This document shows, in pieces, positions 51,869-62,766 of a stretch of DNA of 64,000 nucleotides. The notes beneath the pieces were generated by a model that ran no database searches, had not been told where the DNA came from, and saw nothing but the letters and a program-made list of their open reading frames with translations. The position numbers and the translations under genes are program-made. The stretch is from assembly GCF_003336665.1 (NCBI RefSeq), contig NZ_QPIJ01000012.1, positions 1 to 64,000 of the forward strand, given 5' to 3'. The stretch is from Vreelandella rituensis. Its GTDB lineage: Bacteria; Pseudomonadota; Gammaproteobacteria; Pseudomonadales; Halomonadaceae. Positions within the stretch are counted from its first letter, which is position 1. Each line of letters starts with the position of its first letter.

Positions 51869-52645
51869 ATGCTTGAGCGCATTCGTATCGTCCTTATCGG
51901 CACCAGCCACCCCGGCAATATCGGCGGCGTCGCCCGTGCCATGCACAATATGGGGCTTGCCGATCTTGCCCTGGTCGCACCGCGCTGTGAGGTAATCACC
52001 CAGGACAGCATTTCCCGCGCGTCCGGCGCCGACCACCTTCTGCACCGTTCGGCAAGCCACCCCACGTTGGAGGCGGCGGTAAACGATTGCACCCTGGTAG
52101 TGGGTGCCAGCGCGCGTTCGCGCACCCTGCCCTGGCCGATGATTTCACCTCGTGAACTGGGCCAACGGCTGCCCGAGGAATGTCGCGCCCCCCAGGCACG
52201 GATCGCCCTGGTGTTCGGCCGCGAGGACAGTGGCCTGACCAATGCCGAACTCCAGCGCTGCCATGCCCATGTGCACATCCCGACCAACGCCGATTTCAGC
52301 TCGCTCAACCTCGCCGCGGCGGTACAGGTGCTGGCTTATGAATGTCGCATGACCTGGCTTGACCAGCCTGAAAATGCACCGCAGCAGCAAAAAGCGGATG
52401 ACCCCGCGGCGCAAACGTTGGCGACCCATGCCGAACTGGAGCACTTTTTTGCTCACCTGGAGCGCACCCTGATCGCCATCGAGTTTCATGATCCCGCCCA
52501 ACCGCGCCAACTGATGGCGCGGTTACGCCGTTTGTACCTGCGCGCCCGGCCGGAACGCATGGAACTCAACATCTTGCGCGGGATACTTTCCGCCACAGAA
52601 AAAACCGCCAAGTCAGCCGAGACGCCGCCTTCGGAACACCCTTGA
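51869..52645 (+). CDS. trmJ: tRNA (cytidine/uridine-2'-O-)-methyltransferase TrmJ
   Basis: 258 aa. SPOUT methyltransferase: MLERIRIVLIGTSHPGNIGG at the start, LVFGREDSGLTNAEL and IPTNADFSSLNLAAAVQ form the trefoil-knot SAM site. Methylates position 32 of several tRNAs. The family start is ATG 51869; the open frame continues 39 codons upstream but that part is not conserved. Confidence 0.94.
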   Translation: MLERIRIVLIGTSHPGNIGGVARAMHNMGLADLALVAPRCEVITQDSISRASGADHLLHRSASHPTLEAAVNDCTLVVGASARSRTLPWPMISPRELGQRLPEECRAPQARIALVFGREDSGLTNAELQRCHAHVHIPTNADFSSLNLAAAVQVLAYECRMTWLDQPENAPQQQKADDPAAQTLATHAELEHFFAHLERTLIAIEFHDPAQPRQLMARLRRLYLRARPERMELNILRGILSATEKTAKSAETPPSEHP

Positions 52646-52707
52646 AGCCCACTGCTTACGCCCTCACTATATGAAAGGCACGGCTCCACTCCCTCAAGGA
52701 ACGCCGC

Positions 52708-53547
52708 ATGTTTCAACTTCTTCGTGAAGACATCAATAGCGTGTTCGACCGCGACCCCGCCGCACGCAATTTCTTTGAAGTGCTGACCAATTACCCCGGC
52801 CTGCATGCCTTGCTGCTGCACCGTTTGAACCACTGGTTGTGGGGCAAGAACCTGAAATGGCTGTCGCGCACGCTTTCGACGTTTTCCCGCTGGTTGACCG
52901 GTATCGAGATTCACCCTGGCGCCACGATAGGGCGACGCTTTTTCATCGACCACGGCATGGGTGTCGTGATCGGTGAAACCGCTCAAGTGGGTAACGATGT
53001 CACGCTGTATCAGGGCGTCACGTTGGGGGGCACCAGTTGGAACAAGGGCAAACGTCATCCCACCCTGGAGGATGGCGTGATCGTCGGCGCCGGCGCCAAG
53101 ATACTCGGCCCTTTCACTGTAGGAGCCGGGGCCAAGATAGGCTCGAATGCCGTGGTCACTAAGGAGGTGCCCCCCGGCGCCACGGTGGTCGGCATCCCCG
53201 GCAAGATCGTCAAGCGCCTGGAGCCGGACGCGGAGCAAGCGCTTGACGTCGACCCGGCACGTCGCGAAGCCATGTGCCAGAAATTCGGCTTTGACGCCTA
53301 CGGCGTCAGCCAGGACATGCCCGACCCCATGGCCCGCTCGATGCAGGCCATGCTCGACCATATGCATGCCGTCGATGAGCGTATCGAACATATATGCACC
53401 ACCTTGCGCAAGCTCGATGCCAGCTACCGTGACGGCAGCCTGCCGGAATTGCGCGATGAGGATTTCGCCGAGATACTCGATGAAAAACCCACCGGCAGTT
53501 CTGGCGCCGGCCGCTTTCGATCACAGGATGAACAGCACAATGGTTGA
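52708..53547 (+). CDS. cysE: Serine O-acetyltransferase
   Basis: 279 aa. First committed step of cysteine synthesis. Left-handed beta-helix hexapeptides with [19 protein letters not shown] and [19 protein letters not shown], catalytic His in DHG, then [11 protein letters not shown]. It has a short N-terminal domain like the epsilon-proteobacterial/pseudomonad type and an extra C-terminal tail of ~70 residues. It lies just before the isc genes, where cysteine is the sulfur source. Confidence 0.94.
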   Translation: MFQLLREDINSVFDRDPAARNFFEVLTNYPGLHALLLHRLNHWLWGKNLKWLSRTLSTFSRWLTGIEIHPGATIGRRFFIDHGMGVVIGETAQVGNDVTLYQGVTLGGTSWNKGKRHPTLEDGVIVGAGAKILGPFTVGAGAKIGSNAVVTKEVPPGATVVGIPGKIVKRLEPDAEQALDVDPARREAMCQKFGFDAYGVSQDMPDPMARSMQAMLDHMHAVDERIEHICTTLRKLDASYRDGSLPELRDEDFAEILDEKPTGSSGAGRFRSQDEQHNG

Positions 53548-53573
53548 CCTTAGCACTCAGGCTTTCCCATAAT
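53544..53573 (+). promoter_or_regulatory. Candidate iscR promoter
   Basis: TTGACC 53544-53549 and CATAAT 53568-53573 are 18 bases apart, 55 bases before the iscR start and overlapping the cysE stop. I could not identify a clear IscR site. Confidence 0.5.
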
Positions 53574-53627
53574 GGCTATTACATTTGCTGATTGTTCGCC
53601 GGCCTCGCCGGCACCGAGGTGCTTGTC

Positions 53628-54092
53628 ATGCGCTTGACCACCAAAGGTCGCTACGCGGTAACCGCCATGCTCGACATGGCGATGCACACCGGCCAAGGCC
53701 CGACCAGCCTGGCCGATATTTCGCAGCGACAGCAAATATCGTTGCCGTATCTTGAGCAGCTTTTCGCCCGGTTACGCAGGGCTAATCTGGTCAGCAGTGT
53801 GCGCGGGCCCGGCGGCGGTTACCTTCTGGCCATGGCGCCTGAGGACATTTCGGTATCGCAAGTGATCGATGCGGTGGATGAAAGTGTCGACGCCACTCGC
53901 TGTCAGGGCCTGTCCGACTGTCAGCAAGGTGACACCTGCCTGACGCACTATCTGTGGAGCGAACTCTCGACGCGTATCCGTGATTTTCTGGACGACGTCA
54001 CCCTGGAGCAACTGATGCACCGCCACGACGTTCAGCAAATCGCCACACGCCAGGATCAGAGAGTCACGGGCACTATCCTGGCGTCTTCCTGA
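53628..54092 (+). CDS. iscR: Fe-S cluster regulator IscR
   Basis: 154 aa Rrf2-family repressor. [18 protein letters not shown] and the winged HTH; cluster ligands Cys92, Cys98, Cys104 and His107 in [16 protein letters not shown] are all present at the E. coli positions. It should sense Fe-S supply and repress its own operon when loaded with [2Fe-2S]. GAGGTG precedes ATG 53628. Confidence 0.95.
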   Translation: MRLTTKGRYAVTAMLDMAMHTGQGPTSLADISQRQQISLPYLEQLFARLRRANLVSSVRGPGGGYLLAMAPEDISVSQVIDAVDESVDATRCQGLSDCQQGDTCLTHYLWSELSTRIRDFLDDVTLEQLMHRHDVQQIATRQDQRVTGTILASS

Positions 54093-54170
54093 CTCTAGCC
54101 TCCTCGATAGTGTTTATAAATTAGCCGTTGGCTTGTTCAACTTGCACCCTTCAAGCGTAGACATCCTTAA

Positions 54171-55349
54171 ATGAACGCAACCGCTCCCACCCTACCGATC
54201 TATCTGGATTACGCTGCCACCACGCCGGTGGATGCCCGCGTGGCTGAAGTGATGTGCCGCTACCTGACGGTGGATCAACTGTTCGCCAATCCGGCGTCAC
54301 GTAGCCATATGCTAGGCTGGCAGGCGGAACAGGTGGTCGAACAGGCTCGGCGCCAAGTGGCCGATGTTCTCCACGCCGACCCGCGTGAAATCGTCTGGAC
54401 CAGCGGCGCCACCGAAGCTGACAATCTGGCGCTGACCGGCTTCATGCGGGCCAATCAGGCGCGCGGACGGCACCTGGTGACGTCCATTATCGAGCACAAG
54501 GCCGTAGTGGATACCGCCAAGGCGCTGGAGCGAGAAGGGTTCGAGGTGACCTGGCTAACGCCGCAACGCGACGGGCGGATTCAGCCGGGGCAACTGCGCG
54601 AGGCCATGCGCGAGGATACCGTGCTGGTCTCGCTGATGGCGGTAAACAACGAACTGGGCAGCATCAACGACATTGCGGCACTGGCGGCGGTGGCCCATGA
54701 GCACGGCGCCGCCTTCCATAGCGACGCCGCTCAGGCGGTTGGCCGTATCGAGCTTGACGTCGAGGCATTGGGCGTCGACTTGATGTCGCTCTCCGGGCAC
54801 AAGGCTTACGGTCCCAAGGGCGTCGGCGCGCTTTACGTCAAACGTCATCCCGACATTCGCCTGGAAGCCCTGATTCACGGTGGTGGCCATGAGCGCGGCA
54901 TGCGCTCGGGCACCCTGCCGACTCATCAGATTGCCGGCATGGGCGAAGCCTTTGCCTTGATTCAGAACGAAGGCCTGGAAGATCAAGCCCGGATTTCCGC
55001 GTTGCGCGACAGGATGCTGCAAGGGCTGGCGGATCTACCCGGAGTGCATGCCAATACTGCCGTCGACGTGGCGGTACCCAATATCCTCAATTTGGCATTT
55101 GCCGATATCGACGGCGAGTCATTGCTGATGGCGTTGCGGGATATTGCCATTTCCACAGGCTCGGCATGCAACTCCGCAAGCGTTGACCCGTCTTATGTAC
55201 TATTGGGGATCAAGACTCCCCGGGCATTGGCGTTGGCATCGCTGCGTTTCAGCTTTGGCCGCTTCACCACCGAGGCCGAGATCGACCACACCCTGACCGT
55301 GCTGCGCCATGCGTTGCAAGGGCTGCGCAGCACGGCAAGTCAGACATAG
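54171..55349 (+). CDS. iscS: Cysteine desulfurase IscS
   Basis: 392 aa. PLP enzyme that takes sulfur from cysteine. Seen: YLDYAATTPVD at the start, SGHKAYGPKG with the PLP lysine, and STGSACNSASVDPSYVL with the catalytic Cys in the long flexible loop typical of IscS (not SufS). The next gene is iscA; iscU is missing from its usual place. Confidence 0.95.
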   Translation: MNATAPTLPIYLDYAATTPVDARVAEVMCRYLTVDQLFANPASRSHMLGWQAEQVVEQARRQVADVLHADPREIVWTSGATEADNLALTGFMRANQARGRHLVTSIIEHKAVVDTAKALEREGFEVTWLTPQRDGRIQPGQLREAMREDTVLVSLMAVNNELGSINDIAALAAVAHEHGAAFHSDAAQAVGRIELDVEALGVDLMSLSGHKAYGPKGVGALYVKRHPDIRLEALIHGGGHERGMRSGTLPTHQIAGMGEAFALIQNEGLEDQARISALRDRMLQGLADLPGVHANTAVDVAVPNILNLAFADIDGESLLMALRDIAISTGSACNSASVDPSYVLLGIKTPRALALASLRFSFGRFTTEAEIDHTLTVLRHALQGLRSTASQT

Positions 55350-55438
55350 CGCCATCTATAAAGGGGCTATCTTTACAAAGATTTATCTATAGACGTCAAG
55401 CGGTTACCGCTGTCATTTATTTTTGCAGGAGAACCACC

Positions 55439-55765
55439 ATGGCGACTCTCAACATTACGACCGCTGCGGCAAAGCAGATCCAACATGTGCTCGCTGAACG
55501 CGGCCAAGGCTTGGGGTTGCGCGTTTCAGTCAAGCCCAGCGGCTGCTCGGGCTATAGTTACGTGCTGGATTTTGCCGATGAAGCCGACCCCGATGACGTC
55601 TCTTTCGAGGCTCACGGGGCTCAGGTGTTCGTCACTCCCAATGCGCTGGAAATGCTCGATGGCAGTGAAGTGGATTTTGTCAACGAAGGTTTGAACCGTT
55701 TTTTCCGTTTCAACAACCCCAACGTCAAGGATGAATGCGGCTGCGGTGAAAGCTTCACCGTTTAA
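55439..55765 (+). CDS. iscA: A-type Fe-S carrier IscA
   Basis: 108 aa. HesB/IscA fold with the three ligands Cys36 (PSGCSGYSYVL), Cys100 and Cys102 (ECGCGESF). It carries [2Fe-2S] or [4Fe-4S] to target proteins. AGGAG precedes the ATG. ErpA is an alternative name, but position behind iscS supports IscA. Confidence 0.93.
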   Translation: MATLNITTAAAKQIQHVLAERGQGLGLRVSVKPSGCSGYSYVLDFADEADPDDVSFEAHGAQVFVTPNALEMLDGSEVDFVNEGLNRFFRFNNPNVKDECGCGESFTV

Positions 55766-55874
55766 CCAGCGTCACACCGGTATTCAATGTCTTGACGAGG
55801 CGCTATAATCGCGCTCACTCGGCAACCTGCCGTCGCAACCCATATCGCGCCGGCGCCCGAATCGCTTGTCTTGC

Positions 55875-55904
55875 GTGCCGCCCAGGCATTTCCCCGGGCG
55901 GCAC
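55875..55904 (+). terminator. Hairpin between iscA and ndk
   Basis: GTGCCGCCC 55875-55883 pairs with GGGCGGCAC 55896-55904, then CTTCTGTTT. A moderate T content makes it a possible terminator or attenuator; a TATAAT at 55804-55809 upstream suggests that an ndk transcript starts before it. Confidence 0.5.
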
Positions 55905-55939
55905 CTTCTGTTTAAATCCATTCAAGGAGAGCCTTTACC

Positions 55940-56365
55940 ATGGCAACTCAACGCACCCTGTCAATTATCAAGCCCGATGCCGTCGCCAAGAATGCCATTG
56001 GCGAAATCTACACACGTTTCGAAAAAGCCGGCCTGAAAATCGTCGCGGCTAAAATGATGCACCTCTCGCGTGAAAAGGCCGAAGGCTTCTACGCCGAACA
56101 CAAGGAACGTCCTTTCTTCGGTGACCTGGTCGGCTTCATGATCTCCGGCCCAGTCATGGTGCAAACGCTGGAAGGCGAAGACGCCATCGCCAAGAACCGC
56201 GACCTGATGGGCGCCACCAACCCCAAAGAAGCCGAGCCTGGCACCATTCGCGCCGACTTCGCTGAATCTATCGATGCCAACGCTGTCCATGGTTCCGATG
56301 CACCTGCCAGTGCCGAGCGTGAAATCGCCTATTTCTTCACCAATGACGAAATCTGCCCGCGTTAA
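55940..56365 (+). CDS. ndk: Nucleoside diphosphate kinase
   Basis: 141 aa. [17 protein letters not shown] at the start and [20 protein letters not shown] with the phosphorylated His. Balances NTP pools. AAGGAG precedes the ATG. Confidence 0.96.
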   Translation: MATQRTLSIIKPDAVAKNAIGEIYTRFEKAGLKIVAAKMMHLSREKAEGFYAEHKERPFFGDLVGFMISGPVMVQTLEGEDAIAKNRDLMGATNPKEAEPGTIRADFAESIDANAVHGSDAPASAEREIAYFFTNDEICPR

Positions 56366-56443
56366 GACTGCCCGCGCCAAGGCAGTCTTGCCGGCCACTT
56401 TTGCGGGGGTTCATACCCCCGCCTCTTCGAATCGCTGATCACC

Positions 56444-57583
56444 ATGACCACCATTGTTTCCGAAAGTACTCAACCCGAAAGGACCAACCTGCTGGGTCTT
56501 TCTCGCGAAGGCATGGAAGCTTTTTTTCTTTCCATCGGCGAGAAGAAGTTTCGCGCCGCCCAGCTCATGAAATGGATTCATCACGAAGGTTGCGATGATT
56601 TTTCCGCCATGACCAACCTGTCCAAGGCGCTACGTGAACGCCTGGAAGAAGTGGCTGAAATTCGCGGCCCGGGTGTCGTCTACGAAGGCACCTCCAGCGA
56701 CGGCACCCGCAAGTGGGTACTCGAAGTCGAAGACGGCAGCTACGTGGAAACCGTATTGATTCCTGCGGAAAACGGCAAGCGTCGCACCCTCTGTGTATCC
56801 TCCCAGGTGGGTTGCTCACTGGATTGCAGCTTCTGCTCCACCGGCAAGCAAGGTTTTCAGCGCAACCTGACCGCCGCCGAGATCATCGGCCAGGTTTGGG
56901 TCGCCCAGCGCAGTTCCGGCCCGCAGAAGGATACGGCCAATCGCGCCGTGACCAACGTGGTGATGATGGGCATGGGCGAGCCGCTGATGAACTACGACAA
57001 CGTTCTGCCGGCGATGAAGCTGATGCTTGACGACAACGGATACGGACTTTCCAAACGTCGGGTGACGCTTTCCACCTCCGGCGTCGTGCCCATGATCGAC
57101 AAACTCGGCGACGACATCGACGTGAGCCTGGCGATTTCCCTGCACGCCGCCACCGACGAGCTGCGCACCGAACTGGTGCCGATCAACCGCAAATACAACA
57201 TCCGTGCGCTGCTGGATGCTTGCCACCGTTATCTGGCCAAGTGCGGCGATGCTCGCCTGATCACCATCGAGTACACCCTGATCAAGGATATTAACGATCA
57301 GCAGGAACATGCCGAACAACTGGCGGCATTGCTCGAGGAGTTGCCCAGCAAGATCAACCTGATTCCGTTCAACCCCTTTCCGCACTCAGGCTATGAAAAG
57401 CCTTCGCGCAACCAGACCATGCGTTTTCAGCAATGGCTGTATGATTTGGGTCTTAACGCTACGATTCGTTCTACCCGGGGTGACGATATCGACGCTGCCT
57501 GCGGCCAATTAGTGGGGCGGGTCAAGGACCGCACCAAGCGCAATGCACGTTACATTCAGTCCATCCAACTCGATGCCGACTAA
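56444..57583 (+). CDS. rlmN: Dual 23S rRNA/tRNA adenine-C2 methyltransferase RlmN
   Basis: 379 aa radical-SAM enzyme. [11 protein letters not shown] is the CxxxCxxC cluster site; [17 protein letters not shown] follows; the catalytic Cys near the end is in DIDAACGQL. Methylates A2503 of 23S rRNA and A37 of some tRNAs. Confidence 0.96.
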   Translation: MTTIVSESTQPERTNLLGLSREGMEAFFLSIGEKKFRAAQLMKWIHHEGCDDFSAMTNLSKALRERLEEVAEIRGPGVVYEGTSSDGTRKWVLEVEDGSYVETVLIPAENGKRRTLCVSSQVGCSLDCSFCSTGKQGFQRNLTAAEIIGQVWVAQRSSGPQKDTANRAVTNVVMMGMGEPLMNYDNVLPAMKLMLDDNGYGLSKRRVTLSTSGVVPMIDKLGDDIDVSLAISLHAATDELRTELVPINRKYNIRALLDACHRYLAKCGDARLITIEYTLIKDINDQQEHAEQLAALLEELPSKINLIPFNPFPHSGYEKPSRNQTMRFQQWLYDLGLNATIRSTRGDDIDAACGQLVGRVKDRTKRNARYIQSIQLDAD

Positions 57584-57683
57584 ATCGGACACCGCCTTGA
57601 CTTGCGCAAGGCACGGCGCTTTGATGAACAGGCTTTTTACATCGGGCCGACAGTTTGCTGCCAACGCCGTGAGGATTCACATC

Positions 57684-58421
57684 ATGCATCGTCGCTATAA
57701 CTCCGAGCGCTGCAAGCGGACGCCTTTACTGTTCACACTGCTGAGTGTCTTGTGGTTGAGTGGATGCGCCGCTCAGGCGACGTCCTCTCCAGGCGCCGAT
57801 GACAGCGCGGTCGAGGCCTATACACAACTCGGCGTGGCCTACCTGGAACGCGATAACCTCTCGCGTGCCTTGAATGCCCTGGATCGAGCCCTGCAGATAG
57901 CCCCCGAGCATAGCGAAGCCTTGCAAGCCATTGCCTTGGTATATCAGCGTCAGGGGGAAAGCGCCTTGGCTGATGAATATTTTCAACGAGCGCTGCGCGC
58001 CGAGCCGAATTTTACCCGGGCACGCAACAACTATGCCGCCTTCCTGTATGATCAGGCACGCTTCAAGCAAGCCTGCGAGCAACTGGAACAAGCCTCGCAA
58101 GACGCTCAATATGCCAATCGCACCCAGCTATTTACCAATCTAGGTCAATGTTACCTGGCGCTGAACGAGACAGAGGCGGCCCGCACCAGCTTGCAGCGTG
58201 CCCAACAGATTGACCCGCGTAATCCGCGGGGTTATTTGATGCTAGCCGAACTGGAATATTCTCAGGGTAACTACCAACGTGCCCGGCAACCGCTGGAAAC
58301 TTTTTTACGCCTTGCCGGCCCTAATCAGATGGCATTATCGATGGCTATCGATATCGCTCACGCCGAGGGCGACCACGCCCAGGCGGCCGACTATCAGCGC
58401 CAGCTCGATGCGTTGCGCTGA
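57684..58421 (+). CDS. pilF: Type IV pilus biogenesis lipoprotein PilF/PilW
   Basis: 245 aa. Lipobox WLSGC after a hydrophobic core (LLFTLLSVLWLSGC), then about six TPRs (AYTQLGVAYLERDNLSRALNALDRAL). PilF guides secretin PilQ to the outer membrane. ATG 57684 gives a proper signal peptide with GAGGA upstream; frames open earlier overlap rlmN. Confidence 0.9.
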   Translation: MHRRYNSERCKRTPLLFTLLSVLWLSGCAAQATSSPGADDSAVEAYTQLGVAYLERDNLSRALNALDRALQIAPEHSEALQAIALVYQRQGESALADEYFQRALRAEPNFTRARNNYAAFLYDQARFKQACEQLEQASQDAQYANRTQLFTNLGQCYLALNETEAARTSLQRAQQIDPRNPRGYLMLAELEYSQGNYQRARQPLETFLRLAGPNQMALSMAIDIAHAEGDHAQAADYQRQLDALR

Positions 58422-58475
58422 ATCGGCATACGGCTTACGCCCTGACCACCGCTTATTAATGAAGGATGCTCAGCC

Positions 58476-59516
58476 ATGAGCGAGACTCACAACGATGAAC
58501 TACCTGAGAACAGCGTGAGCCGTGTGACCACCTCTCCCGGCGAGCTATTGCGCCGCGAACGCGATCTTCTGGGCCTGCCGCTGGGCGATGTTGCCGAAGC
58601 GCTCAATCTACGCCCCTCCGTCGTGGACGGTCTCGAACACGACAATTACGACGAGATTCCCGTTCCCGCCTACCGGCGCGGCTATTTACGCGCCTACGCC
58701 AGGCACCTGGGGATGGACGAACAAGAAGTGCTCGATGCCTACAAGGCCCAGGCCGGAAGTAGCGAGCCGGAACGCAAGGTGACCTCGATCCAGGCATCCC
58801 GGCCTCCGTCACGCCTGGGTGCCTGGTTGTTCAAGCTGGTCACCTTGCTGGTGATAGTCGGGCTTGTCGTGGTCACCGCGATGTGGTGGCAAAGCCGTGG
58901 CGGCAACGAGCCGCCTGGTTTCGGTAGCAGCTCTTCAGAGTACGAATCAGGGTATGAAGAAGCCAGCTCGCAAACCGACAGTGAGGCACCGGCAGGTTCT
59001 TCAGAAGGTCCCCCAGAAAGCCCTTCGGCAACTCAGGACGAAACAGCCCAGGCGATGGCCGATCGCAGCAACGCTATGGCTGAAGAAGAAGCGACCAATA
59101 TGCTGCAAGGCGCACAGCCAACCTCGCCTGATGCCATGGCAAGCCGTGACTCCGCCGAGGTAGATCCCATCGTGCCTCAGGCAGAGGAGGAGCCGACCCA
59201 AGGGGTTGCGTCAACGGCTGAGACTGCGGCTAACGAATCCACCGAAGAGCAAGAAGCCGCGCCTGCCACCAACGCCAACACCTTGGAGCTGAGTTTCAAC
59301 GAGCAGTCCTGGACAGAGATCTTCGATGCCACGAACCAACGCATCCTGGTTGGCTTGCAGTCACCCGACACTCAAGTCAGTGTGGAAGGTCAACCGCCGT
59401 TTCGTCTGACCATAGGCAACGCTACCGGTGTCAAGCTGCGTTATCAGGGCGAACCGGTAGACCTGCCTGCCCGCGCCGGCGACAATAACGTCGCCCGTTT
59501 CACCCTGGAAGAGTAA
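58476..59516 (+). CDS. rodZ: Cytoskeleton protein RodZ
   Basis: 346 aa. N-terminal HTH ([22 protein letters not shown]), one membrane helix ([20 protein letters not shown], ~110-130), an acidic Ser/Glu/Ala-rich linker and a C-terminal DUF4115 domain ([17 protein letters not shown]). Links MreB to the cell-wall machinery for rod shape. The acidic linker suits a halophile. Confidence 0.93.
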   Translation: MSETHNDELPENSVSRVTTSPGELLRRERDLLGLPLGDVAEALNLRPSVVDGLEHDNYDEIPVPAYRRGYLRAYARHLGMDEQEVLDAYKAQAGSSEPERKVTSIQASRPPSRLGAWLFKLVTLLVIVGLVVVTAMWWQSRGGNEPPGFGSSSSEYESGYEEASSQTDSEAPAGSSEGPPESPSATQDETAQAMADRSNAMAEEEATNMLQGAQPTSPDAMASRDSAEVDPIVPQAEEEPTQGVASTAETAANESTEEQEAAPATNANTLELSFNEQSWTEIFDATNQRILVGLQSPDTQVSVEGQPPFRLTIGNATGVKLRYQGEPVDLPARAGDNNVARFTLEE

Positions 59517-59524
59517 TCCGTCCT

Positions 59525-60640
59525 ATGCACGCTCCTTCTCCGATCAAACGCCGTCTCTCACGTCAGATCCATGTGGGCAACGTTGCTGTCGGCGGTGATG
59601 CCCCGATTTCCGTGCAGAGCATGACCAACACCAACACCCTGGATGTGGCCGCCACCGTGGCTCAGATTCGGCAGCTGGAAAAGGCCGGTGCCGATATCGT
59701 GCGCGTTTCCGTGCCTGACATGGACGCCGCCGAAGCCTTCGGCAAGATCAAGCTTCAAGCAAACGTGCCGCTGGTCGCCGACATTCACTTCGACTACAAG
59801 ATCGCCCTGCGCGTGGCCGAGCTGGGTGTGGACTGCCTGCGCATCAACCCCGGCAACATCGGCCGCGAAGATCGGGTGCGAGCGGTGGTCAATGCCGCCC
59901 GCGACAACGGCATTCCGATCCGGATCGGCGTCAACGCGGGTTCCCTGGAAAAGGACCTGCAGAAGAAATATGGCGAGCCCACGCCGGAAGCGCTGGTCGA
60001 ATCCGCCATGCGCCATATCGACCATCTCGAGCGGCTCGACTTCCCCGAGTTCAAGGTCAGCGTCAAGGCCTCGGATGTGTTCATGGCGGTCGCCGCCTAT
60101 CGATTGCTGGCGACACGAATCGAGCAGCCCCTGCACCTGGGGATCACCGAGGCGGGTGGACTGCGTTCTGGCACGGTCAAGTCATCGATCGGCCTGGGCA
60201 TGCTGTTGATGGACGGCATCGGCGATACCATTCGCGTGTCTCTGGCCGCCGACCCGGTCGAAGAGATCAAGGTCGGTTACGACATGCTCAAGAGCCTCAA
60301 GCTGCGTGCCAAGGGCATCAACTTCATTGCCTGCCCCAGCTGCTCACGCCAGAACTTCGACGTCATCAGCACCATGAATGCCCTCGAAGAACGTCTGGAA
60401 GACGTCATGACGCCTCTCAACGTCTCGGTGATCGGCTGTGTGGTCAACGGTCCCGGCGAAGCCAAGGAGACCGATATCGGCCTGACCGGCGGCAGCCCCG
60501 CCAACCTGGTGTATATCGACGGCAAACCGGCCAGCAAGCTGCGCAACGACAATCTGGTGGATGACCTGGAAGCCTTGATTCGAGACAAAGTGCGCGAAAA
60601 ACAGTTGAAGCAACAAGATACGATAGCCCGCAGTGATTAG
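59525..60640 (+). CDS. ispG: 4-hydroxy-3-methylbut-2-enyl diphosphate synthase
   Basis: 371 aa. MEP isoprenoid pathway. [20 protein letters not shown] at the start, LGITEAGG, and the 4Fe-4S ligands in CPSC and [16 protein letters not shown]. Eight bases behind rodZ. Confidence 0.96.
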   Translation: MHAPSPIKRRLSRQIHVGNVAVGGDAPISVQSMTNTNTLDVAATVAQIRQLEKAGADIVRVSVPDMDAAEAFGKIKLQANVPLVADIHFDYKIALRVAELGVDCLRINPGNIGREDRVRAVVNAARDNGIPIRIGVNAGSLEKDLQKKYGEPTPEALVESAMRHIDHLERLDFPEFKVSVKASDVFMAVAAYRLLATRIEQPLHLGITEAGGLRSGTVKSSIGLGMLLMDGIGDTIRVSLAADPVEEIKVGYDMLKSLKLRAKGINFIACPSCSRQNFDVISTMNALEERLEDVMTPLNVSVIGCVVNGPGEAKETDIGLTGGSPANLVYIDGKPASKLRNDNLVDDLEALIRDKVREKQLKQQDTIARSD

Positions 60641-60721
60641 CCTCTCTCGATGGCCCGCTTGCAAGCGGATCACGCCCAGCCGGCCATTGAAGACCCGGTC
60701 CTGCTCGTCAAGGAGTTTGCA

Positions 60722-62026
60722 TTGAGCAAGAAAATCCAGGCCATTCGTGGCATGAACGACCTGCTTCCCGACGTCAGCCCGCGCTGGCAGTTTTTCGAGT
60801 CTCGGGTGCGCGACCTGATGCAGCGCTACACGTTCGACGAGATTCGCATGCCGATCGTCGAACAGACCGCGCTTTTTGCCCGTTCCATCGGCGAAGTCAC
60901 CGACATCGTCGAAAAGGAAATGTATACCTTCGAGGACCGCAACGGCGACAGCCTGACGCTGCGTCCGGAAGGCACCGCCAGCTGTGTGCGGGCGGCCCTG
61001 GAGCACGGCCTTCTATACAACCAGACCCAGCGGCTGTGGTATCAAGGCCCCATGTTTCGTCACGAGCGCCCGCAAAAGGGCCGCTACCGTCAGTTTCATC
61101 AGGTCGGCGTGGAAGCTTACGGCTTCGAAGGCCCGGATATCGATGCCGAAGTCATCCTGCTTTCCGCCCGCCTGTGGCAAGAGCTGGGGCTGACCGAACA
61201 CGTGACCCTGGAGTTGAATTCGCTGGGTTCTTCCGAAGCCCGAGCGGCCTATCGCGACACCCTGGTGAGCTACTTCGAGGCCCACCGCGAGCTGCTCGAT
61301 GAGGACTCCCTGCGACGCCTTGCCAGCAACCCGCTGCGAATTCTCGACTCCAAGAATCCCGCCATGGCGGAGATGCTTAACGGCGCGCCTCAGTTGATCG
61401 ATCACCTGGACGAAGAGTCGCGCGCCCATTTCGAGGGGCTCACCGCGATGCTCGATGCCGCCGGCATCACCTACGTGCTCAACCCACGCCTGGTGCGCGG
61501 GCTGGATTATTACTGTCGTACCGTCTTCGAATGGACCACCACCGCCCTTGGCAGCCAGGGCACCGTCTGTGCCGGTGGCCGCTATGACGGCCTGGTCGAA
61601 CAGCTCGGCGGCAAGCCGACTCCCGCGGTGGGGTTCGCCATGGGCATCGAACGGCTGATTCTATTGCTTGAAACCCTCGACCTGGTGCCGAAGGAGGCGC
61701 TTGGCGGCTGTGATGTCTACCTGCTGCCGATGGATGAAAGCACCACGATTCCCGCCCTTACCCTGGCGGAAACGCTGCGTTCGGCAGTGCCCGGCCTGCA
61801 TTTGCAACTGCACTGTGGCGGCGGCAGCTTCAAGAGCCGCATGAAAAAGGCCGACAAGAGCGGTGCCACCCTGGCGTTGTTGCTAGGTCCCGACGAACTG
61901 GCCAACGACACCATAACACTCAAATTCTTGCGTCAGGAACGCGATCAGCAAAGCCTGCCCCAGGCGGCACTTTCCGCGACCTTGGCGGAGCTGTTGAACC
62001 TGGCTACCGCGACCCAGCCGACGTGA
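60722..62026 (+). CDS. hisS: Histidyl-tRNA synthetase
   Basis: 434 aa. Class II synthetase: [15 protein letters not shown] at the start, motif 2 [17 protein letters not shown], the histidine-binding [14 protein letters not shown], and motif 3 GFAMGIERL. The start is a TTG (LSKKIQ) with AAGGAG about 6 bases upstream; the only in-frame ATG is 24 codons earlier (60650), right behind ispG, and gives a non-family extension. Confidence 0.94.
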   Translation: MSKKIQAIRGMNDLLPDVSPRWQFFESRVRDLMQRYTFDEIRMPIVEQTALFARSIGEVTDIVEKEMYTFEDRNGDSLTLRPEGTASCVRAALEHGLLYNQTQRLWYQGPMFRHERPQKGRYRQFHQVGVEAYGFEGPDIDAEVILLSARLWQELGLTEHVTLELNSLGSSEARAAYRDTLVSYFEAHRELLDEDSLRRLASNPLRILDSKNPAMAEMLNGAPQLIDHLDEESRAHFEGLTAMLDAAGITYVLNPRLVRGLDYYCRTVFEWTTTALGSQGTVCAGGRYDGLVEQLGGKPTPAVGFAMGIERLILLLETLDLVPKEALGGCDVYLLPMDESTTIPALTLAETLRSAVPGLHLQLHCGGGSFKSRMKKADKSGATLALLLGPDELANDTITLKFLRQERDQQSLPQAALSATLAELLNLATATQPT

Positions 62027-62106
62027 CCAACGCCCGCTGACAACCAACAGAAGTCGCGTAACCCTACGCTCAACGTCCAACGATAAGACAAGACAGGAGA
62101 CCGCCC

Positions 62107-62766
62107 GTGGCGGAGCTGAGAACCGAAGAAGAACAGCTGGATGCGATCAAGCGCTGGTGGAAAGAAAACGGCACCTCCCTGATCGTTGGTGTGGCACTCA
62201 CTGCCGCAGGTATTTTCGGCTGGAACGCCTGGGAGACCCATCAGGAAAATCAGGCTCAAACTGCCTCATTGCGCTACCAGCAGCTGACTAACCTGAGCGC
62301 GGCCGACGAGCTCGATGAAGAAGCGCTTAGCGAGGCCCGCCGCCTGGTCAGCGAAATCACCGACAACCACGCGGATACCCTGTATGCCGAGATGGCACTG
62401 TTGCTGGACGCCAACATGGCCGCCCAACAAGGGGATCTTGAAACAACCCGGACCGTGCTTGAACAGGTGATCGCCGACTCCTCACGGCCTTACGTGAAAA
62501 GTCTGGCCTGGCTGCGTCTGGCTCGGGCGGAATTGGCCGATGGCAACCCGGAGCGCGCCCTCGAGTTACTCGATGAACCTATCAGTGATTCCCTGGCCGC
62601 CCAACGCGCCAACGTGCGTGGTGACGCCTACTTCGCCCTGAACCGTGAAGACGATGCGCGCAACGCCTGGAACGAAGCCCTGAACCTGGCTGAAAACCAG
62701 GAACAACCCCTTTACGGTGTTCAGTTCAAGCTGGATGACCTCGGCACTCAGGAGACTGCGCTATGA
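62107..62766 (+). CDS. yfgM: YfgM-like TPR membrane protein
   Basis: 219 aa, GTG start. One membrane helix (TSLIVGVALTAAGIFGWNAW, ~23-42), then periplasmic TPR-like repeats. YfgM helps hand periplasmic proteins from the SecYEG translocon to chaperones. ATGA overlap with bamB. Confidence 0.9.
   Translation: MAELRTEEEQLDAIKRWWKENGTSLIVGVALTAAGIFGWNAWETHQENQAQTASLRYQQLTNLSAADELDEEALSEARRLVSEITDNHADTLYAEMALLLDANMAAQQGDLETTRTVLEQVIADSSRPYVKSLAWLRLARAELADGNPERALELLDEPISDSLAAQRANVRGDAYFALNREDDARNAWNEALNLAENQEQPLYGVQFKLDDLGTQETAL

Noticed and set aside
55350-55438. Short or broken iscU between iscS and iscA
   Set aside because: The 89-base gap is too short and none of its frames contains IscU cysteine motifs.
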